64,000 nucleotides of DNA from positions 4,346,112 through 4,410,111 of the forward strand of contig JACDOX010000038.1 of assembly GCA_014549065.1 (NCBI GenBank). The letters are read 5' to 3'. Below are positions 48,351 through 63,261 of this stretch, piece after piece. How positions within the stretch are numbered: the stretch's first letter is position 1; each line of letters opens with the position of its first letter. The position numbers and the translations under genes were made by a program. This stretch comes from Cardinalis cardinalis. Lineage: Eukaryota; Chordata; Aves; Passeriformes; Cardinalidae. The notes beneath the pieces were generated by a model. It had not been told where the DNA came from, did no database searches, and worked only from the letters and a program-made list of their open reading frames with translations.

Positions 48351-51300
48351 AAAGCTACATTTCTTCTGAAGAAGCATCCATCACAAGGTTTGAATGGAGT
48401 CAAATGGACTTCAAATTTTTTTCCTGAATATTACTATATGGACAATATTCCTATAAGTGTCAGCACAAAGTATATCACCTGCTGTAAGTTTATACCCTGA
48501 TTTGCTGTGCCCTGCTTTTTCCACAGACATACTTGAGAGTCTAATGCATCCACCCTGGAATTGCTCATCTGATTCCTACAAAGCTATTGCTATTGCAGAG
48601 GGATCTCAGTTTCCAGACTTTGCTGACTGACCTGGAAAGACCTAGAGAGGGTAATAGATTACCAAGTGAAAGTGGTCGATTTTTTTACCTCTCTTTTTGT
48701 TATTTCTTACACAGTATCTTGTTTGGCAAATTGTGCCAGGCGATGTTTTTCTTCATTTGCCTCAAGACACGGATTTTACTCTGTCAAAACTTTTCCTTTG
48801 TTCTTCTTTATATCTGGTCTGGAAACATTCAGTAGGTACAGATGAGCATTATCTCAATATCTCACTTGTGATTTTACAAGAATTATGGCTTTGACTGAAA
48901 ATACAAGTGAAATAAAGATTCCCAAAGAACATTGTAGATGGCGCATGAAGACAGATGTTTTTGAAACAGACCTAAACTGGCATAATTGCAGATGGTTTCC
49001 CAGGTCAGAAATGAGGTGCAGCATCAGAGCCATCAGGCACAGTTGCAGACATAGGAAAAGAAGGAAAACTGCTGGTCACTGCCTGATTATGGTCTCATTT
49101 GCTTGCTCAGAGTTTGCTTGATGGTATTCCTTCCTTGGCTTCCCTTCCTTTGACAATCTGATTATGGAGGAGTATACAGATGTTCACTGTAAAATTTGCA
49201 GAAGCATATTTACTATCTTAATCTTTGAAAGCTCTAAATTGCTGTGGAGGCAAAAAAATGCTATTTGAAATAGAACGGATTTAGGATGCCATAAGGTAGA
49301 CTTTCTTCCATGTGCATTGCACACCCCTTCTTAATCAGAAAAATATGGTCCATGGATGAAATGAACAGAAAATACACCTGATCACAGAGTATGGGTTGAT
49401 AGAGCAGATTTGTCTACAAAAAGATTGCAAGTGGAAAAGATCTCTTCCAAGTTGAGAAGCATCACCCAGGCAACTTCTATAAAATTAATTTAATGCTGTT
49501 GTTTGCCTGGCACTTGAACTAGACTTAGCATTAGTGGCCAATATCTCACACAAGAATGTGCAAAATGCAGTCATAGCAGGGTACTTACTGGACTTTTCAC
49601 GGACAGACAATGTCTCTCTGTTTTGCTTTAAGCACTTTTATTCTGTGATGGGCACAAACAAGATTTAGTACAGAACTCTCAGTCTGACAGTACAGGACAC
49701 AAAGGAAGATTGAAGTTCAGTTATCTTGGAATGAACAGCTACAGTATCAAGTACCCACTGTGCATCAAGGACCCGCTCTTGAAGGAGACTTTTTGAGATA
49801 AGCTAAGTTTTACAAACCTGAGCATTGATCAGTCGCATGCAAATAAATAAAGCAGCAAATCTCCTTTCAAAAGGAGACCAGGAACATCATAAAATATTCA
49901 ACAAGGCAAACAGGACAAGGTTTAAAGTGAAGTGAAAAAGCAAATTATCTGCTGAATGGCACTTCACCAGCTCAGTTCCACACCAGAGATGGCTACTTAT
50001 CAAAAAAAGGCAAAACATTATACCTATACAATCATAGGTCAGATAAGAACAAAAAGTGAGACCTGGTTAACTGTGTGGTTGGATAGAAACAATAGCATCA
50101 GTGGGCCCAGTAGTTCAATATATTTTCCCCACTACCATGGCCCAGGTCTCCATGTCCTCTGTCTGACATTTTGTGGCACAACCACAAGCATGGCTGTCCA
50201 GAAATAGCTAGATTCACAGACAAAGCAGAAATTACACAAAAGGATCAAATAAGGCCTTAGTTTTGTGCCAGCCCGGATGATGTGTTTGTGTTTTCATAGA
50301 GGCTTTGTTATAACCTTGGGGAATGTCATGCTACTTCTAATTCCACACAGGATCGAGATGAGCTGTCAGTTTCCACCACAAGACACAGTGAATAGCTTTA
50401 GAGGGAAACAGTTCCCACTGCAAATTTGAAAGACCAGCCAAGCACAAAATCTGCTGGTTTATATCTAAATAGTGGGGAAGGAGACATTATGGACAGATTC
50501 ATCTCACCTAACTTTCATGTGACTAAAGACCAGTGACTGTGATGCAATTGGATATATCTGAATTAATGACCTTGGCTTCCCTTCATAGCTAAATGAAACC
50601 TCATCACTGTAGCCAGTAGAGACTAGACAGCAATTCTTCCTTTTCCCAGCTTTTCACAGAATATTTTCTGGTAGTCCCAGAACCTGTGTCATGTAGGGTA
50701 TTGACCAGTGTGAATAAACATGCTAAGAATCATTACTTTTCCTGGAGTATTTCTAGTTTGGTTAGTCAAGACAGAAAAAAAGTGGGAGAAAAGCATTATT
50801 ATCATGTACTACAACTGTGCTATTTCTTTCCCCTTGTTCCTAAGTGACACAAACTGCATACAAATTAAATTTAAACCAGGGAGCATCAGGGGGATGTGAA
50901 ATAGCATTATTTGGAACAGAATTCTGAAGGAAAGTGTGCAATGCATCACTAACTGTGGAGAGATGCAGCCAGACCTTCAGATCACCTTTCTCGCAGGGCC
51001 AAGCATACATCAAACTTCTTCATGGAAAAATACAAAATATAAGTACTGTTTCTTTCTGGCAAAACACATTGATGGCTCATGCAAATGATCACATTTAAGC
51101 AGTGTAAAAATATCGTGGCATGGCAGATGGTCCACACTTGCACTCTGGCTAATGCAATGACAGTAGACTGAGGTCTGTCATGGTGCGTTTTTTAAAATAA
51201 GGTATGGAAAGGCATAAGAGAGTTCCAGAAATTTCACAATTCAGTTGGCCAGCAGAGGTTGATCATATGTCTGAAAATAAGATTTAGGGGGGATCTTATT

Positions 51301-54300
51301 CTTCTACTCTAATTTGTGATTATTGCTGTTACTTTGCACAGACTAGGTCTTATTCCAAGAGTATTCCCATCAGGCTTAGGTGCAAATTTTGCCTCCATTT
51401 GCAAATATGCAAAACGTGAGTAGAACAATGAAGAATAGACAGCCTGTCGCTAGATGTCTGTGGAGGAAGTAAAATTGCTTACACAGAAGGTAAGANAAGA
51501 TGTCCTGATGATTCCTAATGGCCTTTTAATCCATGAGACCTGAACATCTGAGAGGGATAAGGAAGATAAAAATCAGAAAGGAATGTAAGACTTTGCTCAT
51601 AAGTCTTGACAAGGTTNATTTGGTTTTAAATTTGAATGACAATAACCACCCACATGATCATCAGATAAATCCCACTAAGAGGGTATTTCTTCTACAGTGA
51701 AGATAGGATGTGCCTTAGAGTATCCATTCTGAAATTTGGCAGGAAAAGCATNAAATTGACTTTTTTTTTCAACACTGTTGATTCAACTTTCATAAAAAAC
51801 AGCAAACAGCAGTAGGAATATGAGTAAAGTTGGCTATCCCACCTTTCTTTGGATAGAGCCAAAATTAATNTTTCCTGAGTTTCTTGCTGATGGAGGTGAG
51901 CTTGAACAAAGTAAATTTTGCATTCATAGTAATTTTCCTATTTGCATTCATAGTAATAAGCTCAAATGACAGAAATCTAGCTTGAAAAAGTGTTAAGAAC
52001 TGAAAAGGCATATGGCTGTATTTGTGTGTGTATACNTATATAACTGGAATTACAGCTGCCTTATGGAAGAGCGTGATATCAGACACAAACTCCATACCCA
52101 TAGATGGTATTTTCAGACAACACTCTATANTTATTCCTAGAATGAGTCGTTACCTCCAGATAACCCATAATTGCATAGAACAAGATATTAAATGGCAGAG
52201 AAAAGAGGTGCAAGTCTTCTTCACTCCTTGAATTTATGCTTTATGAATTGGCTAAAAGAAATTTTAAAAACATATTTCAGCATGCCAGCACAAATTTTAT
52301 AACCCAGACATCTTTATCAAGAGAATTCAGGAACCTCTATTCCACTTACTCTCAATAATCTCTTAAGGGCCTCTTATTTCGAACATGGGACTTAACTCCA
52401 GATCCTCAAAGATATTCAGTCTTGTAGCTTCTGGCCATTTGAATGGAAACACCTTTGAAAATATGAACTCTAACTCTAAGCAAGTACATGTGAAAATTTC
52501 ACTCTAGCATTATGAACATATCTCCAGCTGAAAATTAAACCACATTTAACTATAATGTACATTTGAAGTGTAGGAAGTATTGTGGAACAAATTTGTGAGT
52601 AAAAATGTATGATCCACCACCAGAAACCTGCGGTATTTTAACAAACTGTTGTCTTATGGTCACACTAACACTCCAGTGGGGCAGTTTGTGCACTTGCTGC
52701 TTGTAAGGCAATGAGGTTTAATATGGAGCATCATCTGATGATATGAAAATTAGTACTTTTTTTCCCAATAATTTGTATGTGGGCAAGCTTACTCAGTGTT
52801 TTGCTTTCATTCCACTAAATTCACTGTCCAAGCAGATCACATTAAAGTGGAGTGGCACACTGTTACTCTTGAGTGTGTCTGTACCAAAATCAGTCTTTCA
52901 GGTAAAACTGGGCAGTTCAGCCAGGCGTCTGGAAACTTAGGTTTCTTCTACAACCCATAAAAGTGGTGGAGAGATATAACCATGCCAGAAAGCAATTCAT
53001 TCTCTTCAAACACAGCATCTAAGAGTCTCTATTGGCTGAAGAGCAAACCTAGGCAGCCAGGCTGCAGGTATCATTTACTGTTTCGAAGGCAAAGGGAAGA
53101 AACATTAATCCCATCACAAATGTCCAAACACAGAGCTGTTTGGAAATTGCAGAATTGGGTTTTTCAAGTAATTTCATGCACAGGGTAGCTTTAAATCTTC
53201 ATAAACCAACCACAGTGATATGTGGAACACCAGATACAACACCCAGTGCATTTCTATTCTAAAATCCTGATGGGGGAAAAAGGTGGTGCTGTTGCCTACC
53301 ATGTGATATTTCAGGAATAAAAATAACTGAAATAGTTTTAAATTTTGCAGTTCAAATAGAGCTTATTTTCAGGAAAATGCAGCACTTACAGTATAATGCA
53401 AAGATTAGAATGGGAGGTAAGATTAGAATGGTCCATCTCTCCATGATTTTCTTGCATACCAAAACACTACATTTTGGCATGGGTGGAATTTCTAAAAAGG
53501 TGGCTGAAATCATCATCATACAAAATTATTTACTTGTGATATTTTCTCATTAACATAGTGTTGTATCTCATACTTCAGACTACAGGCTTACAAATCAATT
53601 AATATGAGCAGTTTACTGAAACATCCAGTCTGCGTCATATCTTTATCCTGGGATGATTCACACATAGTAGTTACCCAACTGAAAAGCAGGTCTTTCATTA
53701 ACAGCTAAGAAAGGTTAAAAGCTCTGGAGTTAAGGTCTTTGTTCAAAGGATCAAACAAATAGTTAAACTCTACCTGCAATTCATTACAGTCACGCTCTTT
53801 TTGCCATCNTAAGAAAAACACAAATCAGTTCTTTTGAGTTCTGCTCATCAATATGCAATGCAAGAAGGAATTTATATTATTTTTATCACTGAAAAAACAG
53901 AGCTGTGTAACTTTATGGGGATACACTGATTTTCACAGTGACCCAATAGCTTCAGCCACATGGTCCTGGAAGCAACTTAATGCATTTGAAAGATTGTATT
54001 TTTGTGTATATGAAAGGCCAGAACTCTTTGTGATCCTGTGCAAGTGAAATTCAACTTCTTTTATAATGGGTTAATAAAACTATAAATGTTGTCAGTGCTC
54101 CTAGAATCATTCATTCACTTTTAAATATACTGACTGCATTTGGTTTGATGACCTTGGCTGGCAATAAACTAACTCTATAGATCATTAATTGTTATTGAGA
54201 AATATTTGTATATGATTTCAAAGCTGCAAATAATGTCTCACAGGTATGAAAAAAAATACAAGAAAAAAAGGAAAAAAACCACAGCCAAAAAGGAGAGAGA

Positions 54301-57300
54301 TTCCAGNTCCATGGGGTTTTTTTGTTTGNTTTTTTTTCCCCCTCTTGTCATGCTGCAGGGAATTCTCTCTGATGTGCAAGGCTTTCCACTAGGGTACGAG
54401 GGACTCCGAGGCTGGACAAGGAACTAGCCTACATGACTCACACCATCTCTTGGAGCAGACCACACTATGCATTACCTACACTCAAAGCAAGCCATGAAGG
54501 CAAAAGCAAAATAAAAATACTTATTTACAAAATCCAAGAGAGACCTTAGTTAGAAAGAGATATATAGACATGGGTGACAAAATGGAAAGAAAACTGTGTT
54601 TGATCTATTTATCCCAAGATGAAATCTAAACTTTGTTGTCTTCCCTTCTGTGTAGCTGACAAGCTTTTAGACAGTTTTTTAACCCACATGGTTAGGGAAA
54701 CAGTCCTTGGGGACAATCTACATCTTAACTTACATTTATAGGAGATATACTTGAGCTGCAAAAATATCTTAGATTTCATGTCTAATTATTCCCTTCAGTT
54801 TTACTTGGAGGTCAATGTAGACTCTTAAATCCCTTTCTTAATTTCTTCCTCTTAAGGATTATTGATCCTTAATTAATTTCATATAAATATGTCAAATGAC
54901 ATCTGCATTTTATACAGACCTTTTTCTTTTCCTTATTGAGCCTAGACATAAGATTAGCCAATCACAAAGAGATGATGGCAAATCTGGATGATTTTTCTCC
55001 ACCTTTGTTTTTACAGGATAAGGAATAGACACACTTTTTTTCTTCATGTATCTTCTATTCTGCTGGTTGGGCTGAAAGAGCAGCACTGTTTCTTTTGGTT
55101 CAGTTAGTGGGAAAAAAANGAGTGTTTGTGTCTAAAGCATTCTGGTTAACATGACCCAAAAGCTCATGGACAACTCACTGCAGAGAGAATGAGTGCTCAC
55201 CACTGCTGTTCTACTTGGGGCCCCCTCTGGTACCCCTTNGCCCCGGCCCTAGGCTGCAGTAAATCCCCTACAACAAAGGTGAGCTAGCACTGCAAATTAT
55301 ATCCTTGTTCACAGTGTGGGGCCCTGGAATGGAGGGAAAGGTGCTGCAGGGAGGGAAAGAAGTTTATACCAATTCCTTGTACAGAGACCTCCAAACCAGC
55401 TTAATGAGGAAAGGCTCCAGAGCTCTGTTCATCTCTCTCACTGCAGGCATCTAAAGCCATCTGGGATGCCCTACAGTATTCTCCCTAGCTTCTAGATGAT
55501 GCTTCAGGGTATCCCACAGGTCCTGTGCCATGTCTGTCACACCTCTAGGAATGTTTCACTTACTCCTGGGGTATTTCAAATGTTCCTAATGCTTGGAGGG
55601 AGTCAATTAAGTGTTCAATATCTATGATCACACCACTCACTCAGAACAATGACATTTACTATTTGTATGCTCCTCTCACACTTCTTGTTCTGCAGTTAAG
55701 GACCTTCACCAAAATCAGTGTCTCTGTGTGCCAGGAGTTCTGCACAAAGCTAATGAGAAATAGTCCCTGACCTAAAAGGATGGGGGGGAAAAAGAAACAT
55801 GCCTTGCCCAAACTTACACAAGTGATCTGCTGCAGAAAAACACCACAAATTCACATCCTCAGAATACANAGAATAGCAACACAGTCCAGACTCTCCTTTT
55901 GCAGGGTACTTTTGCAATATCTCCTTTATCTTGTCTGCAAGAAATCTAATACCTTGCAACCGAACAGGGTCAGCGAAGGAGGATTGTCTGAGTCTGTAAA
56001 ATATAAGCTGAATTAAGACAAAATCAGGCCTGCAATGCAATTATCCCTTTTCTGTTCCTTGAAATAACTCCCCTCTCCCTGCCTTTTCCTACCTTCATTT
56101 CATGCCACTTGGAGTAGGATTTATCTTCAAGCAGAAGTAGTGAATTATGTCCACTGTGCTGCAGCCTCTCATACCCTATATATCACAGAAAGCTCTTTAC
56201 CAGCAACGTATTGCTGAGAGTATTTTTGCAAAAACTTCAGCTGCTCCATGGGGATTTCCTTACACCCACACAAAGGAAAAAGCAGTTCAATGTTATGATG
56301 CTTGTATCTTTTATTCTTGTTCTGCTTGCTCTGTTCAGACTGTAGGCTGTATTTTGGGGACCTAATGGGTGTCAAATGGGACTGGATTTTTTGGCAATGA
56401 CTCATAATCCCTGCCAAGCCAGAATTTTGAACAGAAAGGACCACTGAGAAAACAACCCAACCCTAAATCTCAAATAACTTTGGAGAGCCCCACATTGCCT
56501 TGCTTAAGGCAGAGTTCCCATGGATTCACTCCCAGTTTTACAAGGGAAAGAAGAAAATGTATGCATAAGAGACTGACCTGTTGGGCAGTTGTGACATTCA
56601 GGTCTAATGCTGTGACTCTCAGGGTTAGCCACTTGCTGGTAACCACTTTGCCTGGCATCATCTGGCCTTTGCAGCACAGATCAAGCTCAAGGAAGGACTG
56701 CAAAGCTCTGAGCTTGCCCCAGGCTCAGGGCAGAACCATTCCTGGCACCCAAACACACAACACCCATCACCAGGTAGTGTTCCACAGAGCTGAGCCACGG
56801 GTTGGCAGCCTGCTGTATGTGGATGGCACAACCTTANCATGACGGATTAAGTCTGGGCTTTGCCCTTGTCAGTGCTGAGGTTCCATGTACTTCTGTTTCC
56901 ATTTCCCTCTAAAACTATGGGCTCAGTTTTTATTGTCCGCTCACTCATCACTGGGAGATGTTCATTCACAGATCTCTCCACCCAGCACATCCAGCCAGTC
57001 ACCACTTCCATAGTGAGAAGGAAAGAGGCTGAAAAAGAGAAAGGAGCAGAGTTCCACTCCCATTAGGAAAATGTAGAGCAAATGTTTCATAAAATTAATG
57101 AGGCAGACTATAAAAACAAACAAACCAAATGCCTTGCCCCACTTCAGTTAAACTAGCAGCACANATTCAATGAAATGTTCTGAAACATGTATCAAAATAA
57201 ACAGAGACAGATAATCACTTGGGGAATTGCTATATAATGCCAAACCTTTTACCTCCACTTAGTTTTGATTTGTTACCATTTTTATGCAGCCAAGTGCTGC

Positions 57301-59200
57301 AAAGACTAGGAGACCATGCCAGTTAACACTGGTTTGCATTGCCCTGGTCAAACTTGTAGTGGAAAGGCAACCTTACGACAAAACACTCTGATATAGATTG
57401 CATTTCTGTGGAGTTTCCATCAAAAATAAGTTGGTTTGTAGCTTCTCATTCTGAGAAATGGTCTGATCAATCAGATATTGCTGGGGAGTGCTGACAAAAG
57501 GATTATTGTGCTGCATAATAGAAAGTACTCTATGGGCACAGCAATTAGTCTGACATCTTCACCGGCATATGACTGCCAAGAGACTGCCACATTTCTAAAG
57601 GAGTCTGGGTGTCTGTGTACTTCAGTGTTGTGAAGTTCTGCTGTTTGTTGTAGTACTTCAATTGGAGATAACCTACTTTGGAAAAAATCTAGTCCTAAAG
57701 ATTTAGTCCTTTGAGTCTTTGATTCTGGCTGTTGGAAATAACTGTACTTAAAAAAAAAAGCAAGGAAAAGGTTTATTTGCCTGATGAATCCCCAGCAGGG
57801 AGTTGCAGACAGATGTAAATTAGAATCCTTTTTAAAAAGAAAAGAAACAAAACACAAAAGAAAAAAAATCAGTACTTGCAAACCAACCTCAAAAAGCCAA
57901 ATTGAAAAATCAACTAACAGCAAATCAATTACATACAAATAGATAAAGAAAAGAGAGAAAGAAATTGGTTGTCTGGTTGGTTTGCTTTGCCTTACTGTCT
58001 CCTGTCACAGTGGCTATGACATGCACATTAGCCCCAGATGGATTTGTTAATGATCAACAAGTCATTACATGAGTTAACAAATAAATAATTAATGAGCGAA
58101 CAGAGAGTAGAAAGCATCCCTTTAAAGCAAGTGGTGGTCAAGGGTTCAGCACACTGAATTGCCAGGAGGGAGCAGCAGTGCTGTTGCTGTTCCCAGCCTG
58201 CAGCTTCCCGGAGAATAGGAGGGACCATGACCCAACATTGCTTGGTTAGTGTCTGCAAGGAAGGTAGCTCTTGCACACCATTTAGAACAATCTTCCTTCC
58301 TAACTGAAGACTGACATTTTGTGGCTTCATTCAGTGTTTGTATCCCCTATTCAGAAAAATGCCTTGAGTAGCACANTGTCACAAAGAGGAAAATGATGGG
58401 ACAAGGCCCTTGAGTTCATTAGCAGGCACTCAGGCACACCAGGATCAACAAGTCAAACAAAGATACCCCGTGTGTCAACCACAACCTGAGAGAAAAGAAG
58501 GCATTATGAAAGGAACAGTTGGTTTGCTGGAACCACCCAGATCCTTCACTGGCTGCAAGAGATAAAACAGCTCCCATCTGCTCTTCCAAACCGTCTCCCA
58601 CATCTCCTAAGCTGGCTGCTGCCAGCTGGATTCCTGGGGCCTGGAGCTCTTCTTTCACTGATCCCTACCACCACCTGTGGGACACAAGCACTTTTGTATT
58701 GTGGGGCTTTAAGCAGCTCTGGAGTTAGCTCAGAAAAAGTTCCCAAGGCCCACAAGGCAATAAACACAGCTTCATTTTTTAAACAAGCAAGAACTTATAG
58801 AAGCCCAGCAGAGACGAGCCTGGGAGTTTTATTTTGTCACAGGCACCGGTGTGTCTTCCTTCTTGGATAACACCTTCCTCTTTCCCCCTTCTTAAGGGAA
58901 AAAATTAGAGATGTTTGGAGAACAGTGTGGAGGAATACTTTGGGGTTGTTTCTTTGTTGAGGAAGCTTCTGCTGGAACATCCTTTCTGCTTTCAACAGTG
59001 GTTATACAAGGCAAAGAAAATAGAGATGCTGTCATCCCTCAATTTTCCTCCCTTGTGTGCATCAGACTTCTTAGAGTTGTGTCAGGAAAGAGTTTGGAGT
59101 AATTTGTTTAATTTATATCTCATCTCCTGGTGCTTTAAGGATACCTGTGGTTTGGATTTCCTTAGGTCTTAGTGAGTAAATTAATATTTTGGTTTCTTCT
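48351..59200. other. Non-coding stretch with simple repeats
   Basis: No gene or transposon recognised. Contains a 24-bp tandem duplication (51917-51957), a repeated AAGATTAGAATGG (53401-53413 and 53419-53431), an A-rich tract (54247-54282) and A-rich sequence around 57740-57890. The 155-codon minus-strand ORF 57471-57938 crosses that A-rich tract, which explains its run of phenylalanines. It has no recognisable domain. Confidence 0.5.
51917..51957. repeat. 24-bp tandem duplication (partial second unit)
   Basis: TTTGCATTCATAGTAAT occurs at 51917-51933 and identically at 51941-51957, spaced by a 24-bp period. This is a recent local duplication. Confidence 0.85.
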
Positions 59201-59215
59201 CTTTTCCAATAGGTC

Positions 59216-59261
59216 AATTAAAAAAAACCAAAAACCAAAACAAATCAAACAAAAAAAAGCT
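59216..59261. repeat. A-rich simple repeat
   Basis: AATTAAAAAAAACCAAAAACC followed by AAAACAAATCAAACAAAAAAAAGC, a low-complexity A-rich tract with interspersed CC/C. I see no upstream retroposed gene. Confidence 0.75.
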
Positions 59262-60550
59262 CATTGTAGCAGTAATACATGGTTTTCAATAGGTAGCAAA
59301 GGCAGTCAGTCAAATCTCCTTTATTAGCCACAAAGGAAAAGGACAAGGGAAGATGCTGTGCAAGGGCACAGGGATTGACCTGGGAAAATGTGAGACAGGG
59401 GACCCAGAGGTTTTGGGAAAGGGAAGGGAGGGGAGGACTCTGCCCACATGAGGGCAAAAGGGAAAGAGAACAGCACGACCTGGGGGTGGGAATGCAGNCT
59501 GGAAACCATGGGGGAGCAGGGCTCCTTCTGTGGCTCAAAGTCTTAAATGAAGGGACTCACATGTTTCACTTAAACTGGAGAGAACAGCAGTTCTGTTGCC
59601 AGTTAACTCGATACAGACATACTGTCAAAGGAATATTTGTGCTCATGGAAAAACCCCAGTGATGGCTGCAGCTGCGTTTTTAAACAGGGCTCTGTTTCAT
59701 CAGCGTGAAAGCTGGACTCTGCATGGAGGGATGGCACAGGCAGGGAGGATTCGACTCCNAGGCAGAGGTGCTCTCACAGCCTCTCTAATTTGTGCCTGGC
59801 TTAGCCTGCAATGCAGGGCTGTGGCTTGGGGTTGCTGTCTCTTCACTCCCTCATATGTTAGTCCAGCACCCAGAGAGTTAGCACTCAGCAAAGAGCAGCT
59901 GTGCTTTGTTTGGNTTGCACCCTGCTGACATGAGCGAGGTCACAGAGTGCTTGTGTCACTGGTCTCTGAAGCTCTCTGGGGTGGAGGCACACTCCAGAGT
60001 GAACTGGGAATCACATATCCCTCATGGATGGAGCATGGAGGNTGGCACAGCCAGCCCAGGCAGCAGGAGGGTCAAATCCAAATGCAGGGGAGGGAGACGC
60101 CATCGCTGTTTAAGTGGAGATGTCTCTGATGTGGGTACCACTGGTGCCAGCCCAGAAACAGGTCTGTCAGGAGACCAGAGCAGGGCATGTGCAGCTACTC
60201 CCTTGTCGTTGCACCCCAGGAGACCAGACCATGCTAAGGGGAGACAGCTCCTCAGAAACCTTCATGCTCTCCCACAAATCCAACCTGAGCTGTGGCTGGT
60301 TTTACATGCTGAAGCAGCAGCCTGACTAGTGTGAACTTTCTCCTGGCTTTTAAACACCCCACAGGTGATGAAGAGACATTACTTAAGCCCAGCTTAGTGT
60401 GCTCAGCTTTCAACTCTTTTCTGGCTGCACTCACACTGCCATGCAGAGCCAGGAAAGACACGGCTGGAGCGGGACTGACCAGGCAGCTTCAAGGCCTGGA
60501 TGCTGAGAGCTTTCCGGGAGCCATGTGAACATTTGCCCCCGTTACAGGGT
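59262..60550. other. GC-richer non-coding block
   Basis: Stop-poor because of composition, giving overlapping ORFs up to 139 codons (59906-60325, +) on both strands with N positions inside. None has a recognisable domain, a convincing start context or exon boundaries that I can defend. CpG is still depleted, so this is not a typical CpG-island promoter. It could hold unrecognised exons of a gene or an old repeat. Confidence 0.4.
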
Positions 60551-63261
60551 TTCATAGCTCACACCTCACACAGATTGTATTTTTCCAAGAAGGAAGACTC
60601 CAGACACAAGCACCTACAAGATGTACTGCATGGCTCAGGAAACTTCAGGAGATATGAAGTGTAGTTTTTTATTCTATTCTCAATTCAGCTGCTACTTTTC
60701 CTTGGTACCATTTTTCAAAGGCCAGCTCATTCTGTCTTAGATTTCCTGGAAAAGGATTGAAGAAACAGACCAGGAAGGTGATGAGGAAAAATAAACGAGA
60801 CCCTCTCAGTCCTTGCTTGGCAGCTACAGTCCTTCCAAGTCAGGGAGGGTGAGACAGCAGCTGGGTTGGACTTATTATATTCCTGGAAAAGTTCAAGGAA
60901 CACCCCTTTCTCATCTTGCTCTGCCTCCAAATCTCTTGAGAAACCTGCTGCTGCTGCTGCATCCGTGTCTCCTGGCCAGACCTGATGGAGTTAAAAGGAT
61001 CCAGCAGTGCAAAGAGAGGAGTCCCACAGTTTCCAACAGGAGAAATTCTGAGTTGCTGCCAGTCAGTTCAAGAAGGAGCAGCAGGCAGTCATTTTACTGC
61101 CTTTCATCTGGAGCTGTTTCAGTATTTGTATTTATTTTCTTGCTTTCTTTATGTCTTTCTCCTTATTAAAAAAAATAAGAGGAGAAATAAAAGAAAATGG
61201 GATAAAAGGGAACAGCTCCTGTTTTCTATTAAATTTGAAGGTAAGGGAATGAGGATGCAAATTAGCAATAACACATCAAAACAGAAATGATGATAACATG
61301 TAGTTAAGTCTTTTAAATTGCTCCTTCAGCTCTGGGGGTAAGACAGGAGTGTGGCAGTTCAGGAGTCTGAAAAAGAACTAAGATTTGTATTTAACTTTCA
61401 ACTAAGCAGCAGAAATAAATACTCAGGAGACACTTAACTGCACCCCTGGAAACCCATGCTAAGCGCTTGTGCTCAGGAAGCATGTGGAGGGGCTGAGGGA
61501 TGCTCCAGAGGAGACTTTCTGTGGATGTTCCCTCTTCCTCCACAGGTAGAGACAGAGGAGGGAACATGATTTTTTACTGTTCCAACTTTTAACAGTAATG
61601 AGAAAAACTTGTAACTCTAGCCAGGGTATTTCACTCTTANTGTGAGCTTCAGTTAAGATTCTGCTCCCTCCATCCCCCTGTAGCTCACCCAGAGCAGGAT
61701 GCATTGATCTGAGCTTCAGGTGCCAGCAAATGATCACTGCCATCCTCAGCTGCTGGCTGCGGCTGGGTCAGGGCTGCCTCATAATTGAACTCTCTTTCTA
61801 GGTGCTCAAAGAGTTGCCATACTGCCCTATTATGAAAGCCACAGATCAAGAAAAGTTATTGTGCCAACTTATTTTTGCCTCCTTTAAGACCTATTTTCTC
61901 TCTTTGTTTCTGTCATTTGCTTCAGCTACTACTGAGTTACCAGTACATTGTCTTTTCCCTGTCAGAGATAACCTGAATTCTTACAGAACTGCCTGTTTCT
62001 TTCCATCTCTCATTTATCACTTCTACAGCTGCATGGATAAATGTTTTCATGTCCAATATCTAGAGTAGCAGTTTTCAGCAATTTGGCTTATAGATACCTA
62101 TCAGGTCAAGCAGATGTACAAACAACTTCAGAAATTAAATAATAATCCGTTTTCTCCACATCTTTCTTTCAGTTCCTGTGGAACATCCTACAGACAACAG
62201 ACATTTTGCAAAAAAAATCCCAGCTTCTCTAGAAAGACCCAAATCCTCTTTGGGTACCTTTGTTCCACATTTTTTCATTTTTCTTTAATTTTTCATCCTT
62301 TTATCTTCTTCCTCTTTTCTCCATCTGGTTCTGGTTCATTTTCCCTCTCCCTTACCTACTCTTTTCCATACCTACTGATATTTATCTTTTCCCTTTACCT
62401 CCATTGTCAGAATGTGGAAAAACTCTACTTCAAAAGTTCCACTTCTTTGCTGGTTAGTGTCTTCTCCCACTGTAATATCAGGAGTGTTCTAGATGATCTG
62501 AATCCATTTTTCCATGCAGCAAGGAGATATTAATATCATGCGCCAAGACTTGTGCCTAAATCCATTTGGATCACACCAATATGACTTCTCTTGGAAAGGC
62601 AATAGCTCACACCACTCAGTTCCCTGTGCAGAAATGGGCCAAGCAAAAGGGTTTCTCTTTAGGAGGGATTTTCAATAGATATTGCTTGTTTCTGCCATAA
62701 TGCCAACCATCTGTGGGATTTAATTAAGCTCAAAATCAGAAACGTGTGAGAAGAAAAATTTAAAAGGAGAATCTCTTTCCTGCTGAAGTTTTCTCTGGAA
62801 TACTCACATGCACTAGAATTGCACAGCATTCAGTTTAGGTATCTGGGTAAATGTAGATAGGGGTCCTTAGGACTTTCAACTAGCAACTTCACAATAGGAA
62901 AGGCCAATCTAGGTGCAACACTGCCAGTCCAAAACATTCAGATAAATCAGGTCCATTCCCCAAAACCATGAGATTACCCCCCCCCACCCCCCAAAAAATA
63001 TAAATCTCACATCTGAAAACAATAATTTCCTCATTTCTGTTTCTTTGAATCACAAGCAGGAAGTAGGAACAAAGCCCTGCTGGACAAGACCCAGTGTGAA
63101 TGCAAGATATTTAGCAATCTGCAAGTGAATTGCCCCCCATAGAGGAATGACTGGAAAGAGGATTTGGTACCCATGTATCTACCACTGTACTTGGNGTCGC
63201 AGACATCTTTCATGAGAAATCCTTTCTTAGGATTTCTGAGAGCTGCAGTTCCAGCGACAAA
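60551..63261. other. Non-coding flank of the retroviral element
   Basis: No gene recognised. The 139-codon ORF 62114-62533 is driven by a TTTTC/TTTCC-rich low-complexity stretch. A C-rich run (9 Cs, A, 6 Cs) lies at 62977-62992. The last six bases, GACAAA (63256-63261), are the expected left copy of a target-site duplication for the LTR that follows. Confidence 0.5.

Noticed and set aside
57471..57938. Minus-strand ORF of 155 codons with hydrophobic, Phe-rich stretches
   Set aside because: The hydrophobic runs come from reading an A-rich tract in reverse. There is no conserved motif and no neighbouring exon or promoter.
62114..62533. Plus-strand ORF of 139 codons
   Set aside because: Ser/Phe/Leu-rich because of a TTTTC/TTCC low-complexity stretch; no gene signature.
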